This document shows positions 1-6,725 of a DNA stretch of 8,598 nucleotides, piece after piece. The notes below the pieces were generated by a model. The model was given only the letters and a program-made list of their open reading frames with translations, was not told where the DNA came from and did not search any database. This DNA is from SIG588 sp045533175. Its GTDB lineage: Bacteria; Bacillota; Clostridia; Oscillospirales; Acutalibacteraceae. Positions within the stretch are counted from its first letter, which is position 1, and each line of letters starts with the position of its first letter. The DNA is taken from positions 1-8,598 of the forward strand of contig JAZSHJ010000125.1 in assembly GCA_045533175.1 (NCBI GenBank), read 5' to 3'. The position numbers and the translations under genes are program-made.

Positions 1-739
1 CCCCGTATTTTTCCGCCAACTCGTCCATTTTGCGGTTGAGTTCGGGGAAGTCTGCGTTGTTCACGAAACAGCCTTTGAAGAAGCCGTATTGCATCGGAGA
101 CCACGGTTGTATGGTAATCTTGTTCAAACGGCAGAAATCCAACACCCCGCCGTCGCGGTTGACCGCCGACTCGTTGTACATATTCACGTTCAGCCCCGAT
201 TGAATCATGGGTGCGTGCATGATGCCGAACTGCAACTGATTCACACATAACGGCATATCCAAAGCGGATTGGAGCAACTGTATCTGCATGGGGTTTTGGT
301 TGGACACGCCGAAGTGACGTACCTTTCCCGATGCTTTTAATTCGTCAAATGCGCGCGCCACTTCTTCCGGTTCCATCAGCGCATCAGGACGGTGAAGCAA
401 CAGCACGTCAATGTAATCGGTGCGCAAACGGCGCAAACTGCCTTCCACCGATTCCGTAATATGTTGGTAGGAAAAATCAAACATCTTGCCCGACACGATG
501 CCGCATTTGGTTTGCAGAATCACCTTATCCCGCCGTGCGGGGGTGAGCGCTTCGGCAAAAAGTTGTTCGCTGCGCCCACCGCCGTAAATATCGGCGTGAT
601 CAAAGAAGGTTGCCCCGTTTTCCAATGCGATATCGAGCAGTCCTTCGATCTCCTTCACCGTTTTACCGCCGAATCGCATGCATCCCACCGCGACGGTAGG
701 CACTTGTAATCCGCTTTTTCCCAGCTCGATCGAGTACAT
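1..739 (-). CDS. Aldo/keto reductase, 3' end cut by window edge
   Basis: NAD(P)H-dependent oxidoreductase with the aldo/keto reductase TIM-barrel fold, probably cytoplasmic; the substrate cannot be told. The 246 visible residues are open throughout and cover most of the barrel. The catalytic tetrad is visible as Asp47 and Tyr52 (FDHADIYGGG), Lys78 (LQTKCG) and His116 (LLLHRPD). The later motifs GVSNQNP (about 144-150) and QPWSPMQYG (about 211-219) are those of the YdhF-like subgroup, including the QPWSPM stretch near the cofactor phosphate site. Family members are usually about 300-320 residues, so some 60-75 C-terminal residues lie outside the window. The ATG at 739 is preceded by AGGAGG (745-750) at good spacing. 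It lies 11 bp downstream of the nitrilase-family gene on the same strand and is probably cotranscribed with it. The family call is secure; the physiological role is not. Confidence 0.93.
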   Translation of the reverse strand, partial: MYSIELGKSGLQVPTVAVGCMRFGGKTVKEIEGLLDIALENGATFFDHADIYGGGRSEQLFAEALTPARRDKVILQTKCGIVSGKMFDFSYQHITESVEGSLRRLRTDYIDVLLLHRPDALMEPEEVARAFDELKASGKVRHFGVSNQNPMQIQLLQSALDMPLCVNQLQFGIMHAPMIQSGLNVNMYNESAVNRDGGVLDFCRLNKITIQPWSPMQYGFFKGCFVNNADFPELNRKMDELAEKYG

Positions 740-750
740 GACAATCCTCC

Positions 751-1629
751 TTATCGGCGATCCGCCCGTACAAACGGCGAATCGATGGTTTCGTTTGTGA
801 GTGCCCCGTACTTTTCGGGGCGGCGATAGGCGTTACCGTGCACTTCACATGCGCGGTAGGTGCGCAACTGTGCGAGATCCAAGTTTGCCAAAAAGATTCC
901 TTCGGCTTCGTCCGCTTCTAAAATGCAGGTGTCCCGCGATCCGTCCGAATCGGGCAGATACGCCACCCCGTCGAACACGGTGGAGTGCCCGTTGCAATCG
1001 GGCACGGAAGCGGGATAATTGCAGGTGGCGATCGCCACCATGTTTTCAAACGCACGGCCACGCAACTGCGAAAGACGGTTGATCTCCATCGGGCAGGCGT
1101 TGGGAACCAAAATGAGTTCCGCACCCTGCAACATCAAAAGCCGCGCACTTTCGGGGAATTCCCGATCGTAACATATCATGGATCCCACCTTCACGTAGCC
1201 TGCGGCGGTATCCAGCACGGCGGTGTAAAAACCGTTGCCCGGTGCGATGTCCCGTTCTGCACCGAAATCGCAGGTGTGCACTTTCGCATAGGTCAGTACA
1301 CGGCGACCGAAACGGTCGAACAGCACGAGCGTGTTGCGGGGAAGGGCCTCTTGCTTTTCCAGAATCGTGATGCCGATTGCCATGGAAAGTTCGGCGGCAA
1401 GTGTGCCGAATGCACACACAAAGTCGCTCTCTGCCGCAATTGCCTCGTGTTGCCACGCGGCGGGCGGACGTTCGCAGATATCATACCCGCAACTGAACAT
1501 TTCGGGGAACAGGGCGATATCGGCGCCCATCTCTTTGGCACGGCGGCAGGCATCCCGTCCTTTTTGAAGGTTACCGTCAAGCGTCCCCGTGGGGGCGATC
1601 TGTAACAACGCGATCGTCAACGTTTGCAT
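751..1629 (-). CDS. Nitrilase-superfamily carbon-nitrogen hydrolase
   Basis: Cytoplasmic C-N hydrolase (amidase or carbamoylase type) of 292 residues. The catalytic Glu-Lys-Cys triad of the superfamily is visible as Glu43 (LFPEMF), Lys116 (YAKVH) and Cys153 (MICYDREFPE), in the right order and spacing. There is no fused amidotransferase or synthetase domain, so it is a stand-alone hydrolase. The substrate cannot be assigned from motifs: the CYDREFPE nucleophile context differs from the CWDQWFPE form that I recall for N-carbamoylputrescine amidase. An in-frame ATG exists 13 codons upstream (1668) inside the CHR gene, but the start at 1629 is preferred: it follows GAGGTG at 1637-1642 with 7 nt spacing, and the protein then begins with the typical strand (TLTIALLQIAP). 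It starts 1 bp after the stop of the second CHR gene, so it is translationally close-coupled to it, and the aldo/keto reductase follows 11 bp later. Confidence 0.92.
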   Translation of the reverse strand: MQTLTIALLQIAPTGTLDGNLQKGRDACRRAKEMGADIALFPEMFSCGYDICERPPAAWQHEAIAAESDFVCAFGTLAAELSMAIGITILEKQEALPRNTLVLFDRFGRRVLTYAKVHTCDFGAERDIAPGNGFYTAVLDTAAGYVKVGSMICYDREFPESARLLMLQGAELILVPNACPMEINRLSQLRGRAFENMVAIATCNYPASVPDCNGHSTVFDGVAYLPDSDGSRDTCILEADEAEGIFLANLDLAQLRTYRACEVHGNAYRRPEKYGALTNETIDSPFVRADRR

Positions 1630-1630
1630 G

Positions 1631-2209
1631 TCACAACACCTCGAACAGCCAGGATACCGCGACACCAAGCGCCGCCGACAGCAGAATAATCTGAATGGCG
1701 GGCAGCTTCTTTTTGGACGTTTTTAGGAGCAGCCAATACACGCCCGTGAGCAACGCCATGATGACGATGGAAAGCCAATTCACCGAAAACGCGGTGAGGG
1801 ACACGTAGCCGATCGCTTTCGCCAACAGCAACAAACCGGTGGAGAGAATAAGCGCCGAAATAACCGGTTGCACCCCCTTCATGAACCCGCGAAATCCGCG
1901 GGTTTCGGTGAAGGTTTTCATCACCGAGGCAATCAGCAAAATGATGAGGAAGGAGGGCAGCACCACGCCGAGTGTTGCCAAAATGCTGCCAAACGCTCCG
2001 CCCTGCACCGAACCCACGTAGGTTGCCATGTTGATGGCGATGGGGCCGGGGGTGGATTCACACACACCGATAAAATTATAGAATTCCGTCTGCGAAAGCC
2101 ATGTGTGCCGCAACACCGTTTCCTCCACCAGCGGGATCATGGCATAGCCGCCGCCGAAGGTGAACAAACCGATCTTAAAAAACTCTAAAAACAAGGTGAG
2201 ATAGATCAT
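1631..2209 (-). CDS. CHR-family (chromate transporter) half-size subunit B
   Basis: Inner-membrane protein of 192 residues holding one CHR domain, half of the usual two-domain ChrA. The N-terminal family signature is present: amphipathic start, then GLFTFGGGYAMI (14-25) and ESTPGPIAINMAT (51-63). Hydrophobic segments follow at about 75-100, 105-130, 140-160 and 165-190. Characterised CHR proteins export chromate or related oxyanions, and short-chain CHR pairs are known to work as two separate subunits; the substrate here is unproven. The ATG at 2209 overlaps the TGA of the preceding CHR gene in an ATGA tetranucleotide, and GGAGGG lies just upstream, so the two halves should be made in step. 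The nitrilase-family gene starts 1 bp after its stop. The last residues (SWLFEVL) end right after a membrane segment, with no extra soluble domain. Confidence 0.9.
   Translation of the reverse strand: MIYLTLFLEFFKIGLFTFGGGYAMIPLVEETVLRHTWLSQTEFYNFIGVCESTPGPIAINMATYVGSVQGGAFGSILATLGVVLPSFLIILLIASVMKTFTETRGFRGFMKGVQPVISALILSTGLLLLAKAIGYVSLTAFSVNWLSIVIMALLTGVYWLLLKTSKKKLPAIQIILLSAALGVAVSWLFEVL
1637..1642 (-). promoter_or_regulatory. RBS that fixes the nitrilase-family start
   Basis: GAGGTG on the minus strand, 7 nt before the ATG at 1629 and inside the last codons of the second CHR gene. It supports the 292-residue form over the 13-residue longer reading that starts at 1668. Confidence 0.7.
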
Positions 2210-2616
2210 TTCGTTCCCTCCTTATTGCCGAGCAGAGCATACGCTGCAATGCCGATGATGCCGCCGATCAAAATGAAGAAGATCGTGCTGAAGTGAACGG
2301 CCAACAGATCAAACAAAATCATCAGCAAAAACACCGCGCCGAAAATGGTAAGCGGCAACGGACGGCGCGGCACTTTTTTGAACAATCCCCACCCCGCACG
2401 GATGATAAGAAACGCCACCGCGCATTGAATGCCGTTAAACGCATATTTTACAAAACGGTTGGTCATAAACGCATCCAAAAACAGCGAAACGGTAAAGATG
2501 ATGAGCATGGAAGGCAACACAACGCCGAGCGTGGCAAACGCGCTGCCGAGAATTTTTCCTTTTTTGAAACCGATATAGGTCGCCATGTTGATGGCGATGG
2601 GGCCGGGGGTGGATTC
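2025..2616. repeat. Two 35-bp identical stretches shared by the CHR paralogues (2025-2059 and 2582-2616)
   Basis: The segment encoding the PGP-containing motif is identical at the DNA level over 35 bp in both CHR genes (2025-2059 and 2582-2616). A second identical stretch of 31 bp encodes the FGGGYAMI motif (2136-2166 and 2696-2726). The spacing between copies is 557 and 560 bp. The rest of the two genes has diverged widely. This is a dispersed direct repeat inside coding sequence, not a mobile element. Confidence 0.85.
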
Positions 2617-2766
2617 TGCGATGGCAATCATCTGCAAAAACTCCTCTTCCGAAAGCCACTCCTTGTTTTGCACCACCGTTTCGCGCACGGTGGCAATCAT
2701 GGCATAGCCGCCGCCGAAGGTGAACAGCCCGATTTTAAAGAACGACCAAAACAGTTGTAACAGCAT
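2206..2766 (-). CDS. CHR-family (chromate transporter) half-size subunit A
   Basis: First of two adjacent half-size CHR membrane proteins, 186 residues. It carries the same signatures as its neighbour: GLFTFGGGYAMI at 13-24 and ESTPGPIAINMATYIG at 51-66, then a hydrophobic C-terminal half with a basic loop (KKVPRRP) near residue 130. The very C-terminus is short and charged (NKEGTK). Family knowledge: split CHR pairs occur widely in Firmicutes and together equal one full-length ChrA, moving chromate or a similar oxyanion; the natural substrate in anaerobes is generally unknown. The start at 2766 is preceded by AAGGAG. It is the first gene after the hairpin at 2800-2834, so it either has a promoter I cannot identify confidently or depends on read-through from the ZIP gene. 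Confidence 0.9.
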   Translation of the reverse strand: MLLQLFWSFFKIGLFTFGGGYAMIATVRETVVQNKEWLSEEEFLQMIAIAESTPGPIAINMATYIGFKKGKILGSAFATLGVVLPSMLIIFTVSLFLDAFMTNRFVKYAFNGIQCAVAFLIIRAGWGLFKKVPRRPLPLTIFGAVFLLMILFDLLAVHFSTIFFILIGGIIGIAAYALLGNKEGTK

Positions 2767-2799
2767 ACCTATCTCCTTAAGGTGTGTTTTTATGATGGG

Positions 2800-2834
2800 A
2801 AAACGGTCTCTCCGCCAAAAGGAGAGGCCGTTTT
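2800..2834 (-). terminator. Hairpin after the ZIP gene, terminator-like
   Basis: The arms at 2800-2813 and 2821-2834 pair over 14 bp with a single G-T wobble, around a 7-nt loop (2814-2820). It begins 11 nt after the ZIP stop codon, the normal place for an intrinsic terminator of the metA-ZIP transcript. Read on the minus strand, only four U residues follow the GC-rich stem and they are part of the pairing, whereas on the plus strand the stem is followed by an uninterrupted seven-T run (2831-2837). It should therefore work best on plus-strand transcription and be weak or bidirectional for the flanking minus-strand genes. Confidence 0.7.
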
Positions 2835-2845
2835 TTTATTTTGTA

Positions 2846-3604
2846 TTATCCCAACAGCACGTCGAATACCAACATCAGGCAAAAGCCAAACAGCAAAGAA
2901 TAGGTCGCGCCGCGCTCGCTGCCGTGGGCGTGGGTTTCGGGAATCATTTCGTCGCTGATAACATACAGCATCGTGCCGCCTGCAAACGCCAGAGCAAAGG
3001 GCAGTACGGCGGTGGAGATGCTCACGGCAAAATAGCCGAGCAAGGTGCCGAGCACTTCGATCACACCCGTGGCTACCGCGATCAGTAAGGTGCGGGCGGG
3101 GGAGATGCCCGCCGCGAGCATCGGGGCGACGATCACCATGCCTTCGGGAATATTTTGCAAGGCGATACCGCCCGCAACGGTGAGCGCTTGCACCGCATTA
3201 TCCGTGCCGAAGCCGACACCTGCCGCGATGCCTTCGGGCAGATTGTGGATGGCAATGGCAATGACAAACAACAACACGCGGTTCAGCTGTTCGCTTTTTT
3301 CGGGGTGCGCTTCTTGGTCTGTTCCCGTCATGCGGTGAAGGTGGGGGACGAGTTTGTCAATCAAATTGACGCACAACGCTCCGCAGAAAATACCCGCCAC
3401 CGTCACGAGCAGCGGCAGAGAACCGCCGTGTTCCAGCGAGGGGAGTATCAAACCGCACACGGCGGCGGCCAACATCACGCCTGCGGCAAACGCCAACACG
3501 ATGTCGCTGAAGCGATGGGTGGCTTTTTTAAAGATGAATCCGAGCAGAACACCGAACACCGATGCGCCGCCCACACCGAGCGCGGTGAGTAACACAATCT
3601 GCAT
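2846..3604 (-). CDS. ZIP-family divalent metal transporter
   Basis: Inner-membrane transporter of 252 residues, probably moving Zn2+ or another divalent cation into the cytoplasm; directionality and metal are inferred from the family. About eight hydrophobic segments can be followed. The paired metal-binding motifs are HNLPEG at 120-125 and QNIPEG at 150-155, giving His120, Asn121, Glu124, Gln150, Asn151 and Glu154 as likely ligands of a two-metal site. Gln instead of His in the second motif is as in the GufA/BbZIP-type group rather than classical ZupT. A variable loop rich in acidic and His residues (about 90-108) and a late IPETHAHG motif (221-228) are further family traits. The ATG at 3604 has GGAGG upstream, inside the end of metA. 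It starts only 4 bp after metA, so both are almost certainly on one transcript, which the hairpin at 2800-2834 may end. Confidence 0.92.
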   Translation of the reverse strand: MQIVLLTALGVGGASVFGVLLGFIFKKATHRFSDIVLAFAAGVMLAAAVCGLILPSLEHGGSLPLLVTVAGIFCGALCVNLIDKLVPHLHRMTGTDQEAHPEKSEQLNRVLLFVIAIAIHNLPEGIAAGVGFGTDNAVQALTVAGGIALQNIPEGMVIVAPMLAAGISPARTLLIAVATGVIEVLGTLLGYFAVSISTAVLPFALAFAGGTMLYVISDEMIPETHAHGSERGATYSLLFGFCLMLVFDVLLG

Positions 3605-3608
3605 AGCG

Positions 3609-4538
3609 TTACGCCTCCGTCTGCGGGGTGTCGATCCAGTTGAAGGCGGTCTGTTGATACACGAAATAGTTCAGCCAGTTGGAAAACATAAGATTCGCGT
3701 GGCTGCGCCAGGTCATCGGCGGGAGCATTTCCGCATCGTCTGCGGGGAAGTAGTTTTGCGGAATTTCGGGATCAATGCCGCGACGTTGATCGCGGGTGTA
3801 TTCCCCCGCGAGTGTCATGCGGTCGTATTCAAAGTGTCCGGTGATAAACACCTGCCGTGCATCCACCGTGGATACGATGGCGACACCTGCCGTTTCGGAT
3901 ACCGCCAGCAGTTGCAGATCGGGATTTCGGCGAATATCGTCGAGCGACACTTCGGTGTAGCGGGAATGGGGCATGTTGAACACTTCGTCAAATCCGCGCA
4001 ACAGCGGGTGAAGCGGATCCAGCGGACGGTGACGGAAGATGCCCGACAATTTTTTCGGAAGCATGTGCTTGGTCACGCCGTGATGGTGGTACAGTCCCGC
4101 CTGTGCACCCCAGCAGATGTGCAGGGTGGAGTAGACGTTCTCCCGCGACCAATCCATGATCTCTTTCAGTTCTTCCCAGTAATCCACACTTTCAAACTCG
4201 TAGGTTTCCACGGGGGCTCCCGTGATGATCATGCCGTCGTAACGATTGTGTTTCAACTGATCAAAGGTGCGATAAAATTCCAACAAATGCTCTTTGGAAG
4301 TGTTTTTTGAAACGTGAGTTGCCGTTTGCATCAGGTCTACATCCACCTGCAACGGGCTGTTACCCAACAGACGCAACAGTTGCGTTTCGGTTTCGATCTT
4401 GGTGGGCATCAGGTTCAAAATCACAATGCGCAACGGGCGGATATCCTGATGAGTTGCCCGCTGTTCGGTCATTACGAAGATATTTTCGGATTCCAGCACC
4501 TTGGCGGCGGGAAGATTATCGGCAATTTTAATCGGCAT
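3609..4538 (-). CDS. metA: MetA, predicted homoserine O-acetyltransferase
   Basis: Cytoplasmic acyltransferase that activates L-homoserine at the first committed step of methionine synthesis. Length is 309 residues, full for the MetA family (class I glutamine-amidotransferase-like fold). Catalytic residues are visible: Cys142 (HICWGAQAGLYHH), His235 and Glu237 (FITGHFEYD). Position 111, which is known to set acyl-CoA choice in this family, is Glu (TGAPVETYEF); Glu111 goes with acetyl-CoA as in Bacillus cereus MetA, while Gly111 (E. coli) goes with succinyl-CoA. The product should thus be O-acetylhomoserine despite the common label 'homoserine O-succinyltransferase'. The ATG at 4538 has AGGAGG at ideal spacing. 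It lies 19 bp after the TPR gene and 4 bp before the ZIP gene. No promoter, SAM riboswitch or T-box fits in the 19-bp gap, so expression probably comes from the TPR-gene promoter or one inside that gene. Confidence 0.96.
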   Translation of the reverse strand: MPIKIADNLPAAKVLESENIFVMTEQRATHQDIRPLRIVILNLMPTKIETETQLLRLLGNSPLQVDVDLMQTATHVSKNTSKEHLLEFYRTFDQLKHNRYDGMIITGAPVETYEFESVDYWEELKEIMDWSRENVYSTLHICWGAQAGLYHHHGVTKHMLPKKLSGIFRHRPLDPLHPLLRGFDEVFNMPHSRYTEVSLDDIRRNPDLQLLAVSETAGVAIVSTVDARQVFITGHFEYDRMTLAGEYTRDQRRGIDPEIPQNYFPADDAEMLPPMTWRSHANLMFSNWLNYFVYQQTAFNWIDTPQTEA

Positions 4539-4557
4539 AAGAATCCTCCTCTAACGT

Positions 4558-6600
4558 TTAAAGGAATTTTTCGGCAAAGCGGCGCGCGTCACGCGTGGCA
4601 TCATCCTCTGCACCGAATGCGGCTTCGCAGATACGCACGCATTCTTCTGCGGCGGCACGGGCGGCGGGCATGTCCCCCTCGCCGAAGCAGGCATCCGCCA
4701 ACGTACAGTAGAAGGGGGAGGTGACCACTCCGGGCGGCACGGTGGCCGCGGCGATCGCTACGGCTTTTTCGGCATTGCGGCGCGCTTCGGTGTAACGTCC
4801 GAGGCCGTTTTGGCCGTCTGCCACGATCTGCAGCGATACCGCCGCGGCGTAATTCTGCTCGCCGTGCTTTTTGGCGATCTTCAGCATGGCATTGCCCGCT
4901 TCCACCACCGTTTCAAACTCTTCGGCGCAGAAGGCGTAGTACGCAAGGTTGTGCCACACGCGTTCAAACTCCGCCTCTTCTTTCACGCCCGCGCGGCGCA
5001 TCCGCACGAGCACGTCGTGCACCAACGCGGTGGAACGGGTGGGTTCATCCAATTCGTTGTAAATATCCGCCAGATGTTGCATAGTGGCGATGGTGTCGGG
5101 GTGGTTGGCGCCGAGTGCGGCTTCCCGCAAGGTCAAACAACGTTCCGCCACGTCGCGCGCCCGTTCGTACTTTTCCAACTGCACGCAACTGCTGTACAGG
5201 ATATTCATGGTGTTGAGCGTGCCGGGATGGTCTTCGCCCAACACATCCAACGCCGCCGTGGCGGCGCGTTCGGACAACTTCCATGCATCGTCAAAGTTTT
5301 CGGTGTCGTAATATACCGCCGCCAGTTTCAGCAACGTATGCACCGTTTCGGGACCGTCCGCGCGTTCTTCGGTGTGGGCAAGCGCCTCTTTCAGCACGGC
5401 GGCGGCCATGTCGTCCTGCCGTTCGTTGCGATAGCAATCGGCCAGCATTTCGGCCGCGGCCAAGGCATCGGGAGAGCCGCCGCCCGCCACCCGTTCGGTG
5501 AGTATAAGCGCGTCTTTCGCTAAAGCAAAGCCTTTGTCCTTTTGCCCGCACATCAGCAGTTGCATGGCCAGATCTTGCATGGTCTTCAAGGTGGTGGCGG
5601 CCTCTTCGCCAAACACTCTTTTTTTCAAATCAAACAAGCGGCGGTACAACTGCAACGCTTCGTCGCCGCGCCCTGTTTCCACACAGCAAAACGCCAGGTT
5701 CTGCAACGCATCCGCCACGGCGGGGTGTTCGTCCCCAAACAACTTGGTTTGCTGTTCCAGAATTTCGGCAAACAACGCATAGGCCTTTTGCGGCTGTCCC
5801 ATCGAAACGTAGTTCACCGCCATGCTGTTTTTGGTCACCACCGTTTCGGGGTGACCTTCGCCTAACGTCTGGTGTTGCGATTCCAAGGCCTGATCCAACA
5901 GTTTGATCGCCTTTTCGTGCTTGCCTTGCGCCGCATAGCAAGCGGCCAAGTGTTGCATGGCTTCCACCGTGACGGCGGCGGTACTGCCGAACTGTTCGTC
6001 GCACAGCACGAGCAAACGCTTCGCCATACGCACGCTGTCTTCAATGCGGCCGAGAGTGTGATACATATTGATAAGCCCGCGCATGGAGGTGAGCACTTCG
6101 GGATGCTTTTCGTCCAGAAGAGCCATTTGCAATTTCAAGGCGCGTTCATACATTGCCACAGCCTCTTCCACGCGGCCGGCGCTGCCGTAACACGCGGCCA
6201 GATTCATCATGGCCTGCAGTTGAAGCGGATCTCCTTCGGGGCGGTGCTTCAACACGTGTTCCGCCAACAGCACAGCCTCTTCGGCACGTCCCAAGCAGAA
6301 CAGCGCGTGCGCGGCGTTGTGCTGTGCCGAAAGCGTGTCGGAATGCGTTTCCCCCAACACGGTGGCTCGTCCTTCGGCGGCACGGGTGGCGCAATCGAGC
6401 GCTCCTTCGTAATCTGCCAGCGCACCGCAATACACCGACAGATCGCACAAAAGCGTTAAGGTGTCGGGGTGATCGGCACCGTGTTCCTCCACCGAAAGTG
6501 CATACGCTTCTCGCAGGGTGTTGCGTGCCTCTTCGGGCTTGCCTTCGGCCTGCAAAGAAGTCGCTTGTTCCGTCAGAGAAGAGATGGTATGTTCAGACAT
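4558..6600 (-). CDS. Large TPR protein, 16 kinesin-light-chain-like repeats
   Basis: Protein of 680 residues that I do not recognise as a named gene. It consists almost wholly of tandem TPR units of about 42 residues, each with a helix-turn-helix pattern (such as NLAACYGSAGRVEEAVAMYERAL) followed by a long linker ending in a HPDTL-like motif, as in the TPR_10/TPR_12 kinesin-light-chain subgroup. I count 16 units, starting near residues 1, 49, 91, 129, 171, 213, 255, 297, 339, 381, 421, 463, 505, 546, 586 and 627. Units 2 and 4-9 are exactly 42 residues; the last four are more degenerate. There is no signal peptide, membrane segment, or N- or C-terminal enzyme domain, so it should be a cytoplasmic protein-interaction scaffold. 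The ATG at 6600 follows GAGG with 8 nt spacing, behind a good promoter. The stop is 19 bp before metA, implying cotranscription. Such TPR arrays also occur fused to effector domains in bacterial immune proteins, but no such domain is present here. Confidence 0.88.
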   Translation of the reverse strand: MSEHTISSLTEQATSLQAEGKPEEARNTLREAYALSVEEHGADHPDTLTLLCDLSVYCGALADYEGALDCATRAAEGRATVLGETHSDTLSAQHNAAHALFCLGRAEEAVLLAEHVLKHRPEGDPLQLQAMMNLAACYGSAGRVEEAVAMYERALKLQMALLDEKHPEVLTSMRGLINMYHTLGRIEDSVRMAKRLLVLCDEQFGSTAAVTVEAMQHLAACYAAQGKHEKAIKLLDQALESQHQTLGEGHPETVVTKNSMAVNYVSMGQPQKAYALFAEILEQQTKLFGDEHPAVADALQNLAFCCVETGRGDEALQLYRRLFDLKKRVFGEEAATTLKTMQDLAMQLLMCGQKDKGFALAKDALILTERVAGGGSPDALAAAEMLADCYRNERQDDMAAAVLKEALAHTEERADGPETVHTLLKLAAVYYDTENFDDAWKLSERAATAALDVLGEDHPGTLNTMNILYSSCVQLEKYERARDVAERCLTLREAALGANHPDTIATMQHLADIYNELDEPTRSTALVHDVLVRMRRAGVKEEAEFERVWHNLAYYAFCAEEFETVVEAGNAMLKIAKKHGEQNYAAAVSLQIVADGQNGLGRYTEARRNAEKAVAIAAATVPPGVVTSPFYCTLADACFGEGDMPAARAAAEECVRICEAAFGAEDDATRDARRFAEKFL

Positions 6601-6635
6601 AGTCGAAACCTCGCTTAAAAATAAGTATTCAATTT

Positions 6636-6664
6636 ACTATAGCACACCGCCGCCGAAAAGTAAA
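6636..6664 (-). promoter_or_regulatory. Sigma-A promoter for the TPR-metA transcript
   Basis: On the minus strand the -35 is TTTACT (6659-6664) and the -10 is TATAGT (6636-6641), separated by exactly 17 bp. Transcription would start near 6629, leaving a leader of about 29 nt before the TPR start codon. That is too short for a known methionine riboswitch or T-box. Confidence 0.65.
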
Positions 6665-6666
6665 GA

Positions 6667-6695
6667 TTGAAAATACGAAATGTTTCGTGTATACT
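6667..6695 (+). promoter_or_regulatory. Sigma-A promoter for the ComEA-like gene
   Basis: TTGAAA (6667-6672), 17-bp spacer, TATACT (6690-6695): five matches out of six to consensus at the -10 and four of six at the -35. The -35 element lies only 2 bp from the -35 of the minus-strand promoter, so the two promoters are back to back and could compete for polymerase or share an operator. Confidence 0.7.
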
Positions 6696-6710
6696 GTTGC
6701 CAAATGTCGA

Positions 6711-6719
6711 AGGGGAGGG
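6711..6719 (+). promoter_or_regulatory. RBS that selects a GTG start
   Basis: A long purine-rich Shine-Dalgarno (AGGGGAGGG) ends 6 nt before the GTG at 6726. The only in-frame ATG upstream (6687) falls on the promoter -10 region and cannot be the start of the main transcript. Confidence 0.75.
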
Positions 6720-6725
6720 AATACC

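Noticed and set aside
985..1605. Open frame of 206 codons on the plus strand opposite the nitrilase-family gene
   Set aside because: Antisense to a gene with an intact catalytic triad, with low-complexity shadow composition.
1884..1904. Perfect 8-bp inverted repeat with 5-nt loop inside the second CHR gene
   Set aside because: It encodes the short RGF-RGF protein repeat, has no T-run on either strand and is in mid-gene; probably a by-product of coding sequence.
751..2766. CHR pair, nitrilase-family and aldo/keto reductase genes as a chromate-detoxification island
   Set aside because: There is no ChrB-type regulator or known chromate reductase, and CHR proteins in anaerobes often have other or unknown substrates; gene spacing alone does not support it.
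3354..4310. Open frame of 318 codons on the plus strand across the ZIP/metA junction
   Set aside because: It overlaps two well-supported minus-strand genes, has no domain pattern and no evident RBS; a shadow frame.
4558..6600. Possible defence or NLR-like protein, since TPR arrays of this type occur in bacterial immune proteins
   Set aside because: No NTPase, protease, TIR, nuclease or other effector domain is visible at either end, and the neighbours are housekeeping metabolism genes.
6687..6725. Upstream ATG in frame with the ComEA-like gene
   Set aside because: It lies on the promoter -10 region, has no RBS, and would place a basic unrelated stretch before the charged start; the GTG at 6726 has a near-ideal RBS.
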